64,000 nt of DNA, from positions 1 through 64,000 of the forward strand of contig NZ_JAUNVZ010000008.1 in NCBI RefSeq assembly GCF_030540545.1, read 5' to 3'. Positions 17,727-27,355 of this stretch are shown here, one piece after another. The notes beneath the pieces were generated by a model. It did no database searches. It saw nothing but the letters and a program-made list of their open reading frames with translations, and had not been told where the DNA came from. The position numbers were made by a program, and so were the translations under genes. The stretch's first letter is position 1, and every line of letters begins with the position of its first letter. The stretch is from Rothia sp. (in: high G+C Gram-positive bacteria). GTDB taxonomy: Bacteria > Actinomycetota > Actinomycetes > Actinomycetales > Micrococcaceae.

Positions 17727-18440
17727 ATGCACGAGAACCCCAAACTCACCGTCGCCATGGACGGCCCCTCCGGCAGCGGCAAATCCTCCGTCGCCAAAGA
17801 AGTAGCACGCCACTTCGGTCTGGCATATCTGGACACCGGCGCCATGTACCGCGCCGCCACCTGGCATGTACTCGACCAGGGCATTAGCCTGGACGACAAA
17901 GCAGCCATCGCCCAGGCAGTCAAAGCCATGAACCTTATCTTCAGCTGCAACCCCGCAGAAGAAGAAATCATGGTCGGCACCCGTGATATTCGCGAAGCAA
18001 TCCGCGGCGAAGAAGTCTCCAACGCCGTCTCCGCAGTAGCCAGCGTGCCCGAAGTGCGCGAACACCTCATCGCCCTGCAGCGCTCGGCCATCGACCACGC
18101 CATGAACGGTATGGTTGCCGAAGGCCGCGACATCACCACCGTTGTCGCTCCCGATGCGGACGCGCGCATTCTGCTCACCGCCAGCGAAGAAGTACGCATG
18201 CGCCGCCGCGGCCTGGAACTGGCAGATAAGGGAGATAGCCAGGATTTGACCAAGCAGATTAGCGAACGCGACGCTAAAGACTCCAAGGTCAACAACTTCA
18301 TGCAGGCTGCAGAAGGCGTAGAACTGATCGACAGCAGCGAGATGGACTTCAACGAAACCGTCAACGCCGTGATCAACTCCATTAACGCGCAGGTCAAAGC
18401 CAAGCGCGCCGCGGCAAGCAACGCCGACGAACTCGAATAA
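17727..18440 (+). CDS. cmk: Cytidylate kinase
   Basis: The 237-residue kinase phosphorylates CMP and dCMP. It has the P-loop MDGPSGSGKSS (11-21), the DTGAMYRAATW motif and the EGRDITTVV motif. An in-frame ATG-type start further upstream (17643) would add unrelated residues; the ATG at 17727 is preceded by AGAAAGAGA and begins a typical Cmk N-terminus. It is followed by der, the usual neighbour. Confidence 0.94.
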   Translation: MHENPKLTVAMDGPSGSGKSSVAKEVARHFGLAYLDTGAMYRAATWHVLDQGISLDDKAAIAQAVKAMNLIFSCNPAEEEIMVGTRDIREAIRGEEVSNAVSAVASVPEVREHLIALQRSAIDHAMNGMVAEGRDITTVVAPDADARILLTASEEVRMRRRGLELADKGDSQDLTKQISERDAKDSKVNNFMQAAEGVELIDSSEMDFNETVNAVINSINAQVKAKRAAASNADELE

Positions 18441-18507
18441 ACGTTAGACAGCCCGCCGGGTTCTGCACAAGAAACCGCGCACGGGCACAGCAGGAAAAGG
18501 AGCCACC

Positions 18508-20085
18508 ATGGCTGAAGAAAACTACGAAGACTACGAAGCCAAATACCTCGACGGCGGCGAAGACGATATCGCAGAACGCCTGGCAAGCATTGACGACGAA
18601 ACCGCCGAACAGCGCGCACAGGCGCTGCTTGACGGTCTGGACGACTACGAACTCGACGAAGAAGACCGCGCGCTCCTGGGCGCATGGGGCTTCGATATTG
18701 ACGAGCCCGAAGAGCAGCTCGCAGACCCCGTCGTAGCCATCGTCGGCCGCCCCAACGTTGGCAAGTCCACCATTATTAACCGTATCCTCGGCCGCCGCGA
18801 AGCAGTCGTGGAAGACAAGCCCGGCGTGACCCGCGACCGCGTCTCCTACAAGGCAGAATGGCTCGGCAAGCACTTCACCCTGGTCGACACCGGCGGTTGG
18901 GAAGCCGACGCACGCGGTATCGACGCGCAGGTCGCCCACCAGGCAGAAATCGCCATTGAACAGGCAGACGCCGTGATCCTCGTAGTCGACGCGCGCGTGG
19001 GTGTCACCGCCAGCGATGAGCACATTGTGCGCATGCTGCGCCGCTTCAAGCGCCCTATTATCCTCATGGCAAACAAGATCGACGACGCGCACCTTGAGCC
19101 CGAAGTGTACGGTCTGTGGTCTCTGGGTATGGGTCAGCCCTTCCCCGTTTCCGGTCTGCACGGCCGAGGCCTGGCAGATGCCCTGGACGAACTGCTGGAA
19201 GTGCTGCCCGAACACTCCCAGTTCGCAGAACCCGAAGCCCCCGGCGGCCCCCGCCGAGTGGCTCTGATCGGTCGCCCCAATGTCGGCAAGTCCTCCCTGC
19301 TGAATAAGCTTGCAGGTAGCGAACGCGCCGTGGTCAACGACCTTGCAGGCACCACCCGCGACCCCATTGACGAAGTCATCGAACTCGGTGGCAAGCTCTG
19401 GCGATTTGTCGATACCGCGGGTATCCGCCGCCGCCAGCACATGGCAAAGGGCGCTGAATTCTACTCCTCCCTGCGCACCCAGACCGCCCTGGAACGCTCC
19501 GAGGTGGCAGTGATTCTGCTGGATGTCTCCGAACCGCTGAGCGAACAGGACGTGCGTATTATCCAGACCACCATTGAGTCCGGTCGCGCCATGGTGCTCG
19601 CCTTCAATAAGTGGGACACCCTGGATGAAGACCGCCGCTGGGATCTGGAACGCGAAATTGAGCGCGACCTGGCACATGTGAAGTGGGCGCCGCGCGTGAA
19701 CATTTCCGCAAAGACCGGCTGGCACAAGGATAAGCTCGTACCCGCCCTGGAGCACGCGCTCGAGTCCTGGGACTCTCGTATCCCCACCGGCCGCCTGAAT
19801 GCATTCCTGGGCGAAATCGTTGCAGCACACCCGCACCCGGTGCGCGGTGGTAAGCAGCCGCGTATCCTCTTCGGTACGCAGGTCTCCTCCCGCCCGCCGA
19901 AGTTCGTGCTGTTCACCACCGGTTTCTTGGATCCCGGCTACCGCCGATTCATTACTCGCCGTCTGCGCGAAACCTTCGATTTCACCGGTACTCCCATTGA
20001 GATTTCGATGCGTGTGCGTGAGCGCCGTTCCCTGGGCGAGCGTCAGAGCGCCAAGGCTAAGAAGAACTCCAAGGGTCGTCGCTAA
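18508..20085 (+). CDS. der: Ribosome biogenesis GTPase Der (EngA)
   Basis: The 525-residue protein has two GTPase domains, G1 motifs GRPNVGKS at 80-87 and again at about 255-262, each with DTxG and NKxD boxes (DTGGW/ANKID; DTAGI/FNKWD), and a C-terminal KH-like domain. It acts in 50S ribosome assembly. The first 70 residues form an acidic extension typical of actinobacterial Der. AAAAGGAG lies upstream of the ATG. A strong terminator ends the long block that began at scpA. Confidence 0.95.
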   Translation: MAEENYEDYEAKYLDGGEDDIAERLASIDDETAEQRAQALLDGLDDYELDEEDRALLGAWGFDIDEPEEQLADPVVAIVGRPNVGKSTIINRILGRREAVVEDKPGVTRDRVSYKAEWLGKHFTLVDTGGWEADARGIDAQVAHQAEIAIEQADAVILVVDARVGVTASDEHIVRMLRRFKRPIILMANKIDDAHLEPEVYGLWSLGMGQPFPVSGLHGRGLADALDELLEVLPEHSQFAEPEAPGGPRRVALIGRPNVGKSSLLNKLAGSERAVVNDLAGTTRDPIDEVIELGGKLWRFVDTAGIRRRQHMAKGAEFYSSLRTQTALERSEVAVILLDVSEPLSEQDVRIIQTTIESGRAMVLAFNKWDTLDEDRRWDLEREIERDLAHVKWAPRVNISAKTGWHKDKLVPALEHALESWDSRIPTGRLNAFLGEIVAAHPHPVRGGKQPRILFGTQVSSRPPKFVLFTTGFLDPGYRRFITRRLRETFDFTGTPIEISMRVRERRSLGERQSAKAKKNSKGRR

Positions 20086-20156
20086 TCGATAGCTCCTGGA
20101 GCCTAAGCCTTTCTTGATTCCGCGTGCGACAATGGAAGCGGGAGCTACAGGCTAAG

Positions 20157-20208
20157 AAGAGAGTCATAGATTTCTACCATTAGTGGTTTGGAAATCTATG
20201 GCTCTCTT
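20157..20208 (+). terminator. Terminator after der
   Basis: AAGAGAGTCATAGATTTC and GAAATCTATGGCTCTCTT form an 18 bp stem with a single mismatch, loop 20175-20190, about 70 bases past the stop. Confidence 0.85.
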
Positions 20209-20216
20209 TGTCTGTA

Positions 20217-20278
20217 CCCAATCCGGATAGCCAGCCACAGCCTTGCCGGATAGCCAGCCGCAGCCTTGCCGGATTGGG
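20217..20278 (-). repeat. 23-bp tandem repeat with inverted ends
   Basis: The core CCACAGCCTTGCCGG occurs twice with 23 bp period (20235 and 20258, the second with one substitution). The unit is bounded by CCCAATCCGG and CCGGATTGGG, a 10 bp inverted repeat. The doublet matches 1083-1126. Confidence 0.65.
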
Positions 20279-20394
20279 TAGTAAGAAACCGGAAATGTAG
20301 AGTGTGATTGAGGTAACTAGAAAAAAGGCTGATTTGAGTTGCACGAGCCCAAAATGGCCTGTATAGTAGTATGAGTGTTCAGGAGAACACGGAA

Positions 20395-20468
<74 letters not shown>

Positions 20469-20475
20469 CAGACAA

Positions 20476-20506
20476 AGTCCCGGATGGAAACATCCGGGAC
20501 TTTTTC
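20476..20506 (+). terminator. Terminator after tRNA-Pro
   Basis: AGTCCCGGATG and CATCCGGGACT form a perfect 11 bp stem with GAAA tetraloop, followed by TTTTT. It separates the tRNA from the transporter gene. Confidence 0.95.
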
Positions 20507-20541
20507 GTATCTACAAGGCAAACAATATCAAAGTACAGCAG

Positions 20542-21570
20542 ATGAGCACACACAATACTCAACCCGAATCTCATCAGACACATACCGGCAGTCATCGCGC
20601 CGTCGGCTATGCCCCTGTCCCAGAACCCGGGCATCATGCGCACCCGCTCAAGGGCATCCTGCTCTGCCTGCTCGCCGTAGTACTCTGGGGTGCTATGTAC
20701 CCGGTAGCCGACCACCTGGCGCACACGGTCAATATGTTCCACGCGACCCTAATCCGCTACGGCACTGTAGCGCTGATTCTTGCCGCCATGCTCTACCGTG
20801 CAGAAGGTAAAAAAGCCTTCCACCTGGAGGGGCACGGTGTGAACCTCTGGCTGCTCGGTTCTGCTGGTTTTGGTGGTTTTGGTCTGACGGCGCTCACGGC
20901 TCTCTCGTACACCTCCAGCACGAATATTAGCCTGATGATGGCGACCATGCCCGCCATTAGCGCCGTGATTGCAGGTATTGCCACGCGTACCCTGCCGCCG
21001 CGCTACACCATGGCGGCTATTGTGATTGCATTTGCCGGTGTGTCCCTGGTGCTCACCAATGGCGACTACACTCACCTGATTTCCTCCCAGGATGCGCTCG
21101 GGGTGGCTCTCGCGCTCTTTGCCGCGATTTGCTGGGTGCTGTACACGCGCGGATCCAGCTCCTATGAGCATTGGTCCACCCTGCGATTTAGTGCACTGAC
21201 CACGCTGCTTTCGGTACCTTCTATTGCTGCGGCGACCCTGATCGCTACCGCTGTGGGCTATATTCAGCCGCCCGGTTTGCAGGATATTCTCGGTGGCTGG
21301 TTTGAACTCGGGTATCTGATTATCTTCGCGGGTCTGCTGGCGGTTATCTGGTGGAACGAGGGTAATAAGATCATTGGCCCGGTCAATGGCACTCTCTTTG
21401 TGAACCTGGAACCGGTCACTACTTTTGTGGTGGTGGCGTGCATGACCGCAACCCTACCCTCGGTGCCCGCTGTGCTTGGTTCGCTGCTGGTTATTGCTGG
21501 CCTGGTGATGAATAACCTGTATGTGCGCCGTGAGCTCAAAGACGCTGAACAGGCCGAGTCTAAGGCATAG
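20542..21570 (+). CDS. DMT-family transporter (EamA domains)
   Basis: The 342-residue membrane protein has about ten hydrophobic segments in two EamA repeats (opening HPLKGILLCLLAVVLWGAMYPV), the drug/metabolite transporter fold; many relatives export amino acids or metabolites. The frame extends upstream across the tRNA gene, but a start before the tRNA terminator is impossible for this protein. I chose ATG at 20542, although its ribosome binding site is weak. The first 38 residues are polar, the last 15 charged. Substrate unknown. Confidence 0.85.
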   Translation: MSTHNTQPESHQTHTGSHRAVGYAPVPEPGHHAHPLKGILLCLLAVVLWGAMYPVADHLAHTVNMFHATLIRYGTVALILAAMLYRAEGKKAFHLEGHGVNLWLLGSAGFGGFGLTALTALSYTSSTNISLMMATMPAISAVIAGIATRTLPPRYTMAAIVIAFAGVSLVLTNGDYTHLISSQDALGVALALFAAICWVLYTRGSSSYEHWSTLRFSALTTLLSVPSIAAATLIATAVGYIQPPGLQDILGGWFELGYLIIFAGLLAVIWWNEGNKIIGPVNGTLFVNLEPVTTFVVVACMTATLPSVPAVLGSLLVIAGLVMNNLYVRRELKDAEQAESKA

Positions 21571-21981
21571 ACCTCTGGGGTGCCGGTTGTCTACATAATA
21601 GAATCTCAATACCCGCGGGGTGCGTATGGGAGCGGCTGCTCTGATGCGCACCCCGTTGTGTATATGGTTTTGCGGAGTGAAAAGTAGGGCTTTAAAGCAC
21701 ACATTTCTAAAGGTTTAGGTAGACCTTAATGTAAAGGTGCACAGTGAACTATGAGCTTGCAGTCACTTTGTGGGAATATGTGGTTTTATGTGGGAATAGG
21801 GGAGTAGAGTAAGAAGTGGAAAAGCTCTTAGGCTCCCCGCAGGAAATCATGAGATAGTGCGGTGACCTAGGGTTTCATCCCGACATGTGCACGTGGCGAT
21901 AACCTATCAACCGGCAAACCGAAACCCACATAAACCAACATGTGGGCTCGGGTTGCCCCTCACCTGCCTCAAGGAATAGCC
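21571..21981. other. Leader region of first lactate permease
   Basis: This 411 bp holds the transporter terminator (21616-21655) and the upstream region of the permease. AAAGGTTTAGGTAGACCTTAAT at about 21709-21730 resembles TCTTTAGGTAAAACTGCATTAA (23824 onward) before the second permease, so the two may share a regulator. No gene is seen. Confidence 0.5.
21616..21655 (+). terminator. Terminator after DMT transporter
   Basis: CGGGGTGCG and CGCACCCCG form a 9 bp GC-rich stem with a long loop, followed by TTGTGT. Confidence 0.6.
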
Positions 21982-23619
21982 ATGTGGTCACAAGTCTACG
22001 ACCCGCTGAATCAGCCCATTCTCTCAGCCCTGGTTGCTGCCATCCCCATTATTTTCTTCCTGCTCGGCTTGACCGTGCTCAAGCTCAGCGGCCTAAAATC
22101 AGCCATTATCTCCCTGGCGCTCGCCGTGGTCATCGGAATGATGGTCTTCGGCATGCCCGGCAGCGTTGCTGCAGGAGGCATTCTCTACGGTTTCCTATCC
22201 GGCGCCTGGCCAATCGGCTGGATCGTGCTCATGGCGGTCTGGCTCTACCGCCTGAGCGTGCGCGCCGGTAATTTCTATATTGTGCGCGCCTCCATCTCCT
22301 CCATTTCTACAGACCAGCGCGTGCAGATGCTGCTGATTGCCTTCGCTTTTGGCGGCTTTTTGGAAGGAGCAGCGGGCTTCGGAATCCCGATCGCTATCTG
22401 CGCCGCGCTACTCGTCTCCCTGGGTTTCAACCCGCTCAAGGCATCCATGCTGGCGCTCATCGGTAACGTAGCCTCGGGTGCATACGGTGCTATTGGCATT
22501 CCCGTCACCAACGGCGCGGAAAAAGGCGGTGTGGCACTGGCGCACCTGAGCGCAGATATGGTGCCCGTGCTGCAAATCTTTGCCCTGCTCACCCCTGTGC
22601 TCATGGTTGCTATTCAGGACGGTCTGCGCGGTCTGCGCGAAACCGGTCTGGTGGCTCTGGCAGCCGGTGCCGTCTATAGCGGCGCCCAGTCCCTCATGCT
22701 TGCCACCATGGGCAGCCCCGAATTGGTGGATATCATTCCGCCGCTGCTTTCTCTGATTGCTCTGGCGCTTATTGCCCGCGTGTGGCAGCCGAAAAATATT
22801 TACCGTGAACCCACTGCACTCAGCCTTGAAGAACTGGAACAGCAGGGCAGTGAACACTATAGCTTCAAGCAGGTGATGGCCGCCTGGAGCCCCTTCTACT
22901 ACCTGTCCATTGTGATTCTGCTCTGGTCTACCGCTATGAAGCCGCTCTTTGCTGTCGGTGGTGCCCTGTCCTGGACGAGTATTACCTTCCCCATTCCCGG
23001 CGTGCACCTGGCAGTGCAGCAAACGGCACCCATTGTCGCCAACCCCACCCCGGTCAAGGCAGTGTACACCTGGCAGATTCTGGGAGCCTCGGGCACCGCG
23101 ATCCTGGTCGCGGCTCTGATTACCGTGCTCACCGCAAACATCACCTGGAAGCAGGCTGGCGAGGAACTGGTCGGTACCTGGCATCAGCTCAAGAGTCCGA
23201 TTCTAATGATCTGCCTGGTCATGGCGGTCGCTAATGTGATGAACTACGGCGGTATGATTTCGGCTATCGCCCTGGCTCTTGCCGGTGCGGGTACTCTCTT
23301 CCCGGCGTTCTCGCCCATTGTGGGTTGGATTGGTGTGTTCGTGACCGGTTCGGTGGTCAATAACAATACTCTCTTTGCCGGTTTGCAGGCGACCACCGCC
23401 CAGCAGATTGGCGCGACCCCGACCCTGCTGGTGGCTGCCAATACCGCCGGTGGTGTGATGGCTAAGATTGTCTCCCCGCAGTCCATTGCGATTGCCGCGG
23501 CGGCGGTGGACTCCGCCGGTCAGGAAGCAAAGATTACCTCCATGTCGATCCGCTATAGCCTGGGGCTGCTGGTGCTGCTGTGCGCCTGGGTGTACCTGCT
23601 CTCCCTGGTGGGCGCTTAG
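21982..23619 (+). CDS. lldP: L-lactate permease, first copy
   Basis: The 545-residue integral membrane protein belongs to the lactate permease (LctP/LldP) family, with about 12-14 hydrophobic segments. Conserved blocks include FLEGAAGFGIPIAI and the C-terminal NTAGGVMAKIVSPQSIAIA. It imports L-lactate (glycolate in some members) with protons. An in-frame ATG at 21940 exists, but ATG at 21982 has AAGGAA upstream and aligns with the start of the second copy (M-x-Q-x-YDPLN). A paralogue follows directly. Lactate made by streptococci is a plausible food for this organism. Confidence 0.92.
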   Translation: MWSQVYDPLNQPILSALVAAIPIIFFLLGLTVLKLSGLKSAIISLALAVVIGMMVFGMPGSVAAGGILYGFLSGAWPIGWIVLMAVWLYRLSVRAGNFYIVRASISSISTDQRVQMLLIAFAFGGFLEGAAGFGIPIAICAALLVSLGFNPLKASMLALIGNVASGAYGAIGIPVTNGAEKGGVALAHLSADMVPVLQIFALLTPVLMVAIQDGLRGLRETGLVALAAGAVYSGAQSLMLATMGSPELVDIIPPLLSLIALALIARVWQPKNIYREPTALSLEELEQQGSEHYSFKQVMAAWSPFYYLSIVILLWSTAMKPLFAVGGALSWTSITFPIPGVHLAVQQTAPIVANPTPVKAVYTWQILGASGTAILVAALITVLTANITWKQAGEELVGTWHQLKSPILMICLVMAVANVMNYGGMISAIALALAGAGTLFPAFSPIVGWIGVFVTGSVVNNNTLFAGLQATTAQQIGATPTLLVAANTAGGVMAKIVSPQSIAIAAAAVDSAGQEAKITSMSIRYSLGLLVLLCAWVYLLSLVGA

Positions 23620-24065
23620 CGCCCGCTTGAGGGCCTGAGGGGTCTGAGAAGAAATACTGCAGCCGGATGCGTTCCTTCTGTTCTTCATCAGGTGCGCATC
23701 CGGCTGTGCTGTATTGTGTTTTCTCTTCGCGGACTCTCCTGTGTTCTCTTGGGGGTGCTGTGTTTTGCGCATAAAAATCAGCTGTGACTGGGTATAACTA
23801 TAAGGATTCTCATGGTAGGGTGGTCTTTAGGTAAAACTGCATTAAAGGGACCTGTGCACTGCACATAGACCGCAGGCGATGAGCCCTCGAGATACTCTCG
23901 ATAATTCACAGCCCGCGGAATATTTACGATATGCTGCACGTTGTACCCAAAGACACACTGCCGTTCGCCCGAGCACCCACAAGGAGCCCGGAAGAACGGC
24001 ATTTCCATCGCACTATTTCCACAGTACTGGGTGGCAACCCCGCCCAGGGAAGGAACCAGCACTCG
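23620..24065. other. Region between the lactate permeases
   Basis: This 446 bp holds the terminator of the first permease (23660-23706) and the leader of the second, so each copy probably has its own promoter. TTTAGGTAAAACTGCATTAAAGG near 23826-23848 echoes the sequence before the first copy. The open frame from 23931 is only the upstream extension of the permease frame. Confidence 0.5.
23660..23706 (+). terminator. Terminator after first lactate permease
   Basis: CAGCCGGATGCG and CGCATCCGGCTG form a perfect 12 bp stem with a 23-base loop, 40 bases past the stop. Confidence 0.75.
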
Positions 24066-25697
24066 ATGCTACAAAACTACGACCCGCTCAATAACACGGT
24101 GCTCTCAGCACTCGTGGCAGCGCTCCCCATCATTTTCTTCCTGCTCGGACTGACCCTGCTTAAGCTCAAGGGTATTACCGCAGCACTCATCTCCCTGGCG
24201 ATCACTGTCGGCGTGGGCGTGCTCCTCTTTGGACTGCCCTTCACCGCCGCAGCAGGCGCCATCGGCTACGGCTTCCTCTCGGGCGCCTGGCCTATTGGTT
24301 GGATCGTGCTCATGGCGGTCTGGCTGTACCGCATTAGCGTGCGCGCCGGTAATTTCGATATTGTGCGCTCCTCCATCTCCTCCATTTCTACCGACCAGCG
24401 CGTGCAGATGCTGCTGATTGCCTTCGCATTCGGCGGCTTTTTGGAAGGCGCTGCGGGCTTCGGTATCCCCATCGCGATCGCTGCGGCAGTGCTCGTCTCC
24501 CTGGGCTTCAACCCTCTGAAGGCTTCCCTGTACGCGCTGATCGCAAACGCATCCACCGGCGCATACGGCGCGATCGGTATCCCCGTGACCACCGCAGCCA
24601 CCCAGGGCGGCGTGGAACTGGCACCCCTGTCCGCAACCATGGTGCCCGTCCTGCAGATCTTCGCAGTGATTATCCCCGTTATCCTGGTGACCATTCAGGA
24701 CGGTATGCGCGGCCTGCGTGAGGTCGGCCCCCTGGCGCTGCTGGTTGGTCTGATCTTCTCCGGCACCCAGTCCCTGCTGCTGCTTGGTATGGGTAGCCCC
24801 GAACTGGTGGATATTATCCCGCCGCTGGTCACCCTGGTGGCTCTGGCGCTGATCATGCGCGTATGGCAGCCCAAGAACATCTACCGCGAACCCACCGCCC
24901 CCACCCTGGAAGAGGTGCAGGCACAGGCATCTGAGAAGCACACCGCAGCTCAGATCCTCAACGCGTGGAGCCCCTTCGTGTACCTCTCCGTGGTAATTCT
25001 GCTCTGGTCCACCCTGCTCAAGCCGGTCTTCGCTAAGGGCGGCGCCCTGGCATGGACCACCATCACCTTCCCCGTGCCCGGCGTACACAACGCTATGCAC
25101 AAGATGGTCAAGGGCGTAGAAACCGCGATCCCCGTCAATTACTCCTGGGCAATCCTGGGCGCATCCGGTACCGCGATTCTGGTGGCGGCACTGATTACCG
25201 TGCTGACCGCAAACATCACCTGGAAGCAGGCTGGCGAGGAACTGGTCGGTACCTGGCACCAGCTCAAGACCCCGATTCTGATGATCTGCCTGGTCATGAG
25301 CGTTGCAAACGTTATGAACTTCTCCGGTATGACCACCTCGATCGCGCTCGCAGCGGCAGCCGCAGGCTCCATTTTCCCGCTGATCTCCCCGATCATTGGT
25401 TGGATTGGCGTGTTCGTGACCGGCTCGGTGACCAATAACAACGTGCTGTTTGCAAACCTGCAGGCAACCACCGCGCATACCATTGGTGTTGACCCGACCA
25501 TGCTGATCGCGGCAAATACCGCCGGTGGTGTGATGGGTAAGATCGTTTCCCCGCAGTCCATTGCGATTGCGGCTGCGGCGGTGGATTCCGCCGGTCAGGA
25601 ATCGAAGATTACCTCTATGGCGATTAAGTACAGCGCTATTCTGCTGGCTCTGGTCTGTGTCTGGACCTTTGTCCTCTCGCTGTTCATGGCTCACTAA
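24066..25697 (+). CDS. lldP: L-lactate permease, second copy
   Basis: The 543-residue paralogue of the preceding gene keeps all family blocks (FLEGAAGFGIPIAIA, NTAGGVMGKIVSPQSIAIA). Long DNA stretches are identical between the copies, for example around 23130-23185 and 25200-25255, consistent with recent duplication or gene conversion. Codon use is more biased in this copy, suggesting higher expression. ATG at 24066 is chosen because AAGGAA lies upstream and the N-terminus aligns with copy one. Different substrate affinity or regulation of the copies is possible but not visible. Confidence 0.92.
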   Translation: MLQNYDPLNNTVLSALVAALPIIFFLLGLTLLKLKGITAALISLAITVGVGVLLFGLPFTAAAGAIGYGFLSGAWPIGWIVLMAVWLYRISVRAGNFDIVRSSISSISTDQRVQMLLIAFAFGGFLEGAAGFGIPIAIAAAVLVSLGFNPLKASLYALIANASTGAYGAIGIPVTTAATQGGVELAPLSATMVPVLQIFAVIIPVILVTIQDGMRGLREVGPLALLVGLIFSGTQSLLLLGMGSPELVDIIPPLVTLVALALIMRVWQPKNIYREPTAPTLEEVQAQASEKHTAAQILNAWSPFVYLSVVILLWSTLLKPVFAKGGALAWTTITFPVPGVHNAMHKMVKGVETAIPVNYSWAILGASGTAILVAALITVLTANITWKQAGEELVGTWHQLKTPILMICLVMSVANVMNFSGMTTSIALAAAAAGSIFPLISPIIGWIGVFVTGSVTNNNVLFANLQATTAHTIGVDPTMLIAANTAGGVMGKIVSPQSIAIAAAAVDSAGQESKITSMAIKYSAILLALVCVWTFVLSLFMAH

Positions 25698-26007
25698 ATC
25701 CTATAGCGTGAGCTGAGCCCGGTGTGTAGGTTTTCTACACCCAAGCTCGAGGCGGCGGGTGCCTTCTTCTCAAGGAGGCGCCCGCCGCCTTTGTCTTTTC
25801 TGTTTGGCTCTTCTTCGGGGCGGTATGTCCTGGGAGCTGTTATGCTCTCGGGCGAGGCACGGCGTGTCTCGAATCATGCGCCCCTGTGTTTAGGGGAACA
25901 GCAGCAGGACTGCAAAAGCAAGAAGTGCCTTGTCAAAAGGGGAGTAGAATAGTGCCTTGTCGCCGTTATACCGGCGGCGTATCACTACTCAGATTATGGA
26001 GAAAACA
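25698..26007. other. Gap after second permease
   Basis: This 310 bp contains a strong terminator (25750-25790) and the leader of the DUF1304 gene. No gene is seen. Confidence 0.6.
25750..25797 (+). terminator. Terminator after second lactate permease
   Basis: AGGCGGCGGGTGCC and GGCGCCCGCCGCCT form a 14 bp GC-rich stem with one mismatch, followed by TTGTCTTTT. Confidence 0.9.
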
Positions 26008-26385
26008 ATGACTATTGCACTGAGCATTTTCGCCCTGCTGGCGATCGCCCTGCACGTATACATCTGGTACATGGAGACCTTCCTCTGGGCAAAGGAAGCC
26101 GGCATGAGGACCTTCGGCATGAGTCGCGAATTCGCAGAATCCACCCGCGAAATGGCAGCAAACCAGGGCCTGTACAACCTCATGCTTGCAGGTATTGGTG
26201 CAGCCGGCCTGGCACTCTTCTGGGCAGGTCAGAGCGCAGTGGGCGCGGCTCTCATGTACGCGGGCATCGGCTCCATGCTGATTGCCGGTCTGTTCCTGTT
26301 CGTCACCTCGCCGAGCAAGCGCCGCCCGGCAACTATTCAGCTGACCTTCCCGCTGCTGACTGTGCTAACTCTGCTCTTTGTATAG
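26008..26385 (+). CDS. DUF1304 membrane protein
   Basis: The 125-residue protein has four hydrophobic segments and matches the DUF1304 family in its conserved start (HVYIWYMETFLW) and NQGLYNLMLA block. Function is unknown in the family. GGAGA lies 8 bases before the ATG at 26008; an in-frame ATG 12 bases earlier overlaps that site. It converges on ogt, with a long perfect hairpin between. Confidence 0.85.
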   Translation: MTIALSIFALLAIALHVYIWYMETFLWAKEAGMRTFGMSREFAESTREMAANQGLYNLMLAGIGAAGLALFWAGQSAVGAALMYAGIGSMLIAGLFLFVTSPSKRRPATIQLTFPLLTVLTLLFV

Positions 26386-26425
26386 ATAGGGATATAGCGG
26401 ATACGGACTTAGTAGAAGCACATGT

Positions 26426-26491
26426 ACATAGACACCTTATGTTTAGGTAGACACGTTATAACTTGTCTACCTAAACATAAGGTGTCTATGT
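26426..26491. terminator. 28-bp perfect inverted repeat between convergent genes
   Basis: Arms 26426-26453 and 26464-26491 are perfectly complementary over 28 bp (ACATAGACACC...GGTGTCTATGT), with a 10-base loop. It sits between the converging DUF1304 and ogt genes, so a bidirectional terminator is the simplest reading, although T runs are lacking. Confidence 0.75.
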
Positions 26492-26513
26492 ATATATATG
26501 GGGCTATAGGCTC

Positions 26514-27131
26514 CTAAAAGAGCCTACCGGCGCGAACCTCCTCAGGCTCCTCCAAATCGAGCAGGAATTTCTTACGCTCAATACCACCGGCATAACCGGT
26601 CAGATCCCCATGAGAACCCACCACGCGGTGGCAGGGGATAATAATCGAAATCTTATTGCGACCCACCGCCTGACCGACCGCCTGCGCCGGAGCACCCGGA
26701 CCAACAATACGCGAAATCTCACCGTAGGTGGTGGTGTACCCGCTGGGCACGGTTTTGAGATGCTCCCAGACCATGAGTTGAAAATCGGTACCCTCGGGGT
26801 CAAGAGGCAGGTCGAACTCGGTGCGCTTGCGGGCGAAGTATTCATCCAGCTGAGCCATGGTGCGTGACAGAAGGCGCGCGGCGGGCACATAGTCATGCTC
26901 GGTGGCTTCTTCCGCCTGCTGCCCGATGGAATCAGCGATTTCTTGGGCTTCGGCGGCAATACCTCGCGGATCCTCAATCAGCTCGCCCAGCTCATGGGGC
27001 AGGGGATAGTGCGCCTGGTTCTGATACCACACGCCGGTAATAGCGTGACCGTTGGTGGCGATATCCAGCACGCCAATGGGGGAGGAGTAGTGAGCGTGCC
27101 ATCGCGCGGCTGATTGCTGAGTATCGGTCAT
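26514..27131 (-). CDS. ogt: Methylated-DNA--protein-cysteine methyltransferase
   Basis: The 205-residue protein repairs O6-alkylguanine by irreversible transfer of the alkyl group to its own cysteine. The active site IPCHRVVG (Cys167) and the helix-turn-helix region before it (YTTTYGEISRIVG...AVGQAVGRNK) are intact. A Glu-rich stretch (about 60-80) lies in the variable N-terminal domain. GGGAGGAAT lies just upstream of the ATG. It is a single-gene unit. Confidence 0.93.
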   Translation of the reverse strand: MTDTQQSAARWHAHYSSPIGVLDIATNGHAITGVWYQNQAHYPLPHELGELIEDPRGIAAEAQEIADSIGQQAEEATEHDYVPAARLLSRTMAQLDEYFARKRTEFDLPLDPEGTDFQLMVWEHLKTVPSGYTTTYGEISRIVGPGAPAQAVGQAVGRNKISIIIPCHRVVGSHGDLTGYAGGIERKKFLLDLEEPEEVRAGRLF

Positions 27132-27355
27132 TATTCCTCCCGGGGTCTTTCTTTTTATTGTAGAGTGTGAGCGGAGGAATACACAGCTTATTGCGTGATG
27201 AATCGGGATTATATAGAGACGGGGTTAGTGAGCGGCGGAATATTTTCACCGGCGATATTGTCGATCATATAGTGTGTGTGCGTGCTATTCTAATGCTCGC
27301 GGGGCAAAAGCGCTCTGCATCTATGACACTCATACTCACACATTTAAAGGACATG

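Larger units (their letters stand above)
20086..20394. other. Gap between der and tRNA-Pro
   Basis: This 309 bp contains the der terminator (20157-20208) and a 23-bp tandem repeat with inverted ends (20217-20278). No gene is seen. The tRNA promoter probably lies at about 20330-20380 but is not well resolved. Confidence 0.6.

Noticed and set aside
23931..24065. Longer N-terminus for the second lactate permease
   Set aside because: The extra 45 residues are polar, lack a ribosome binding site and do not align with the first copy.
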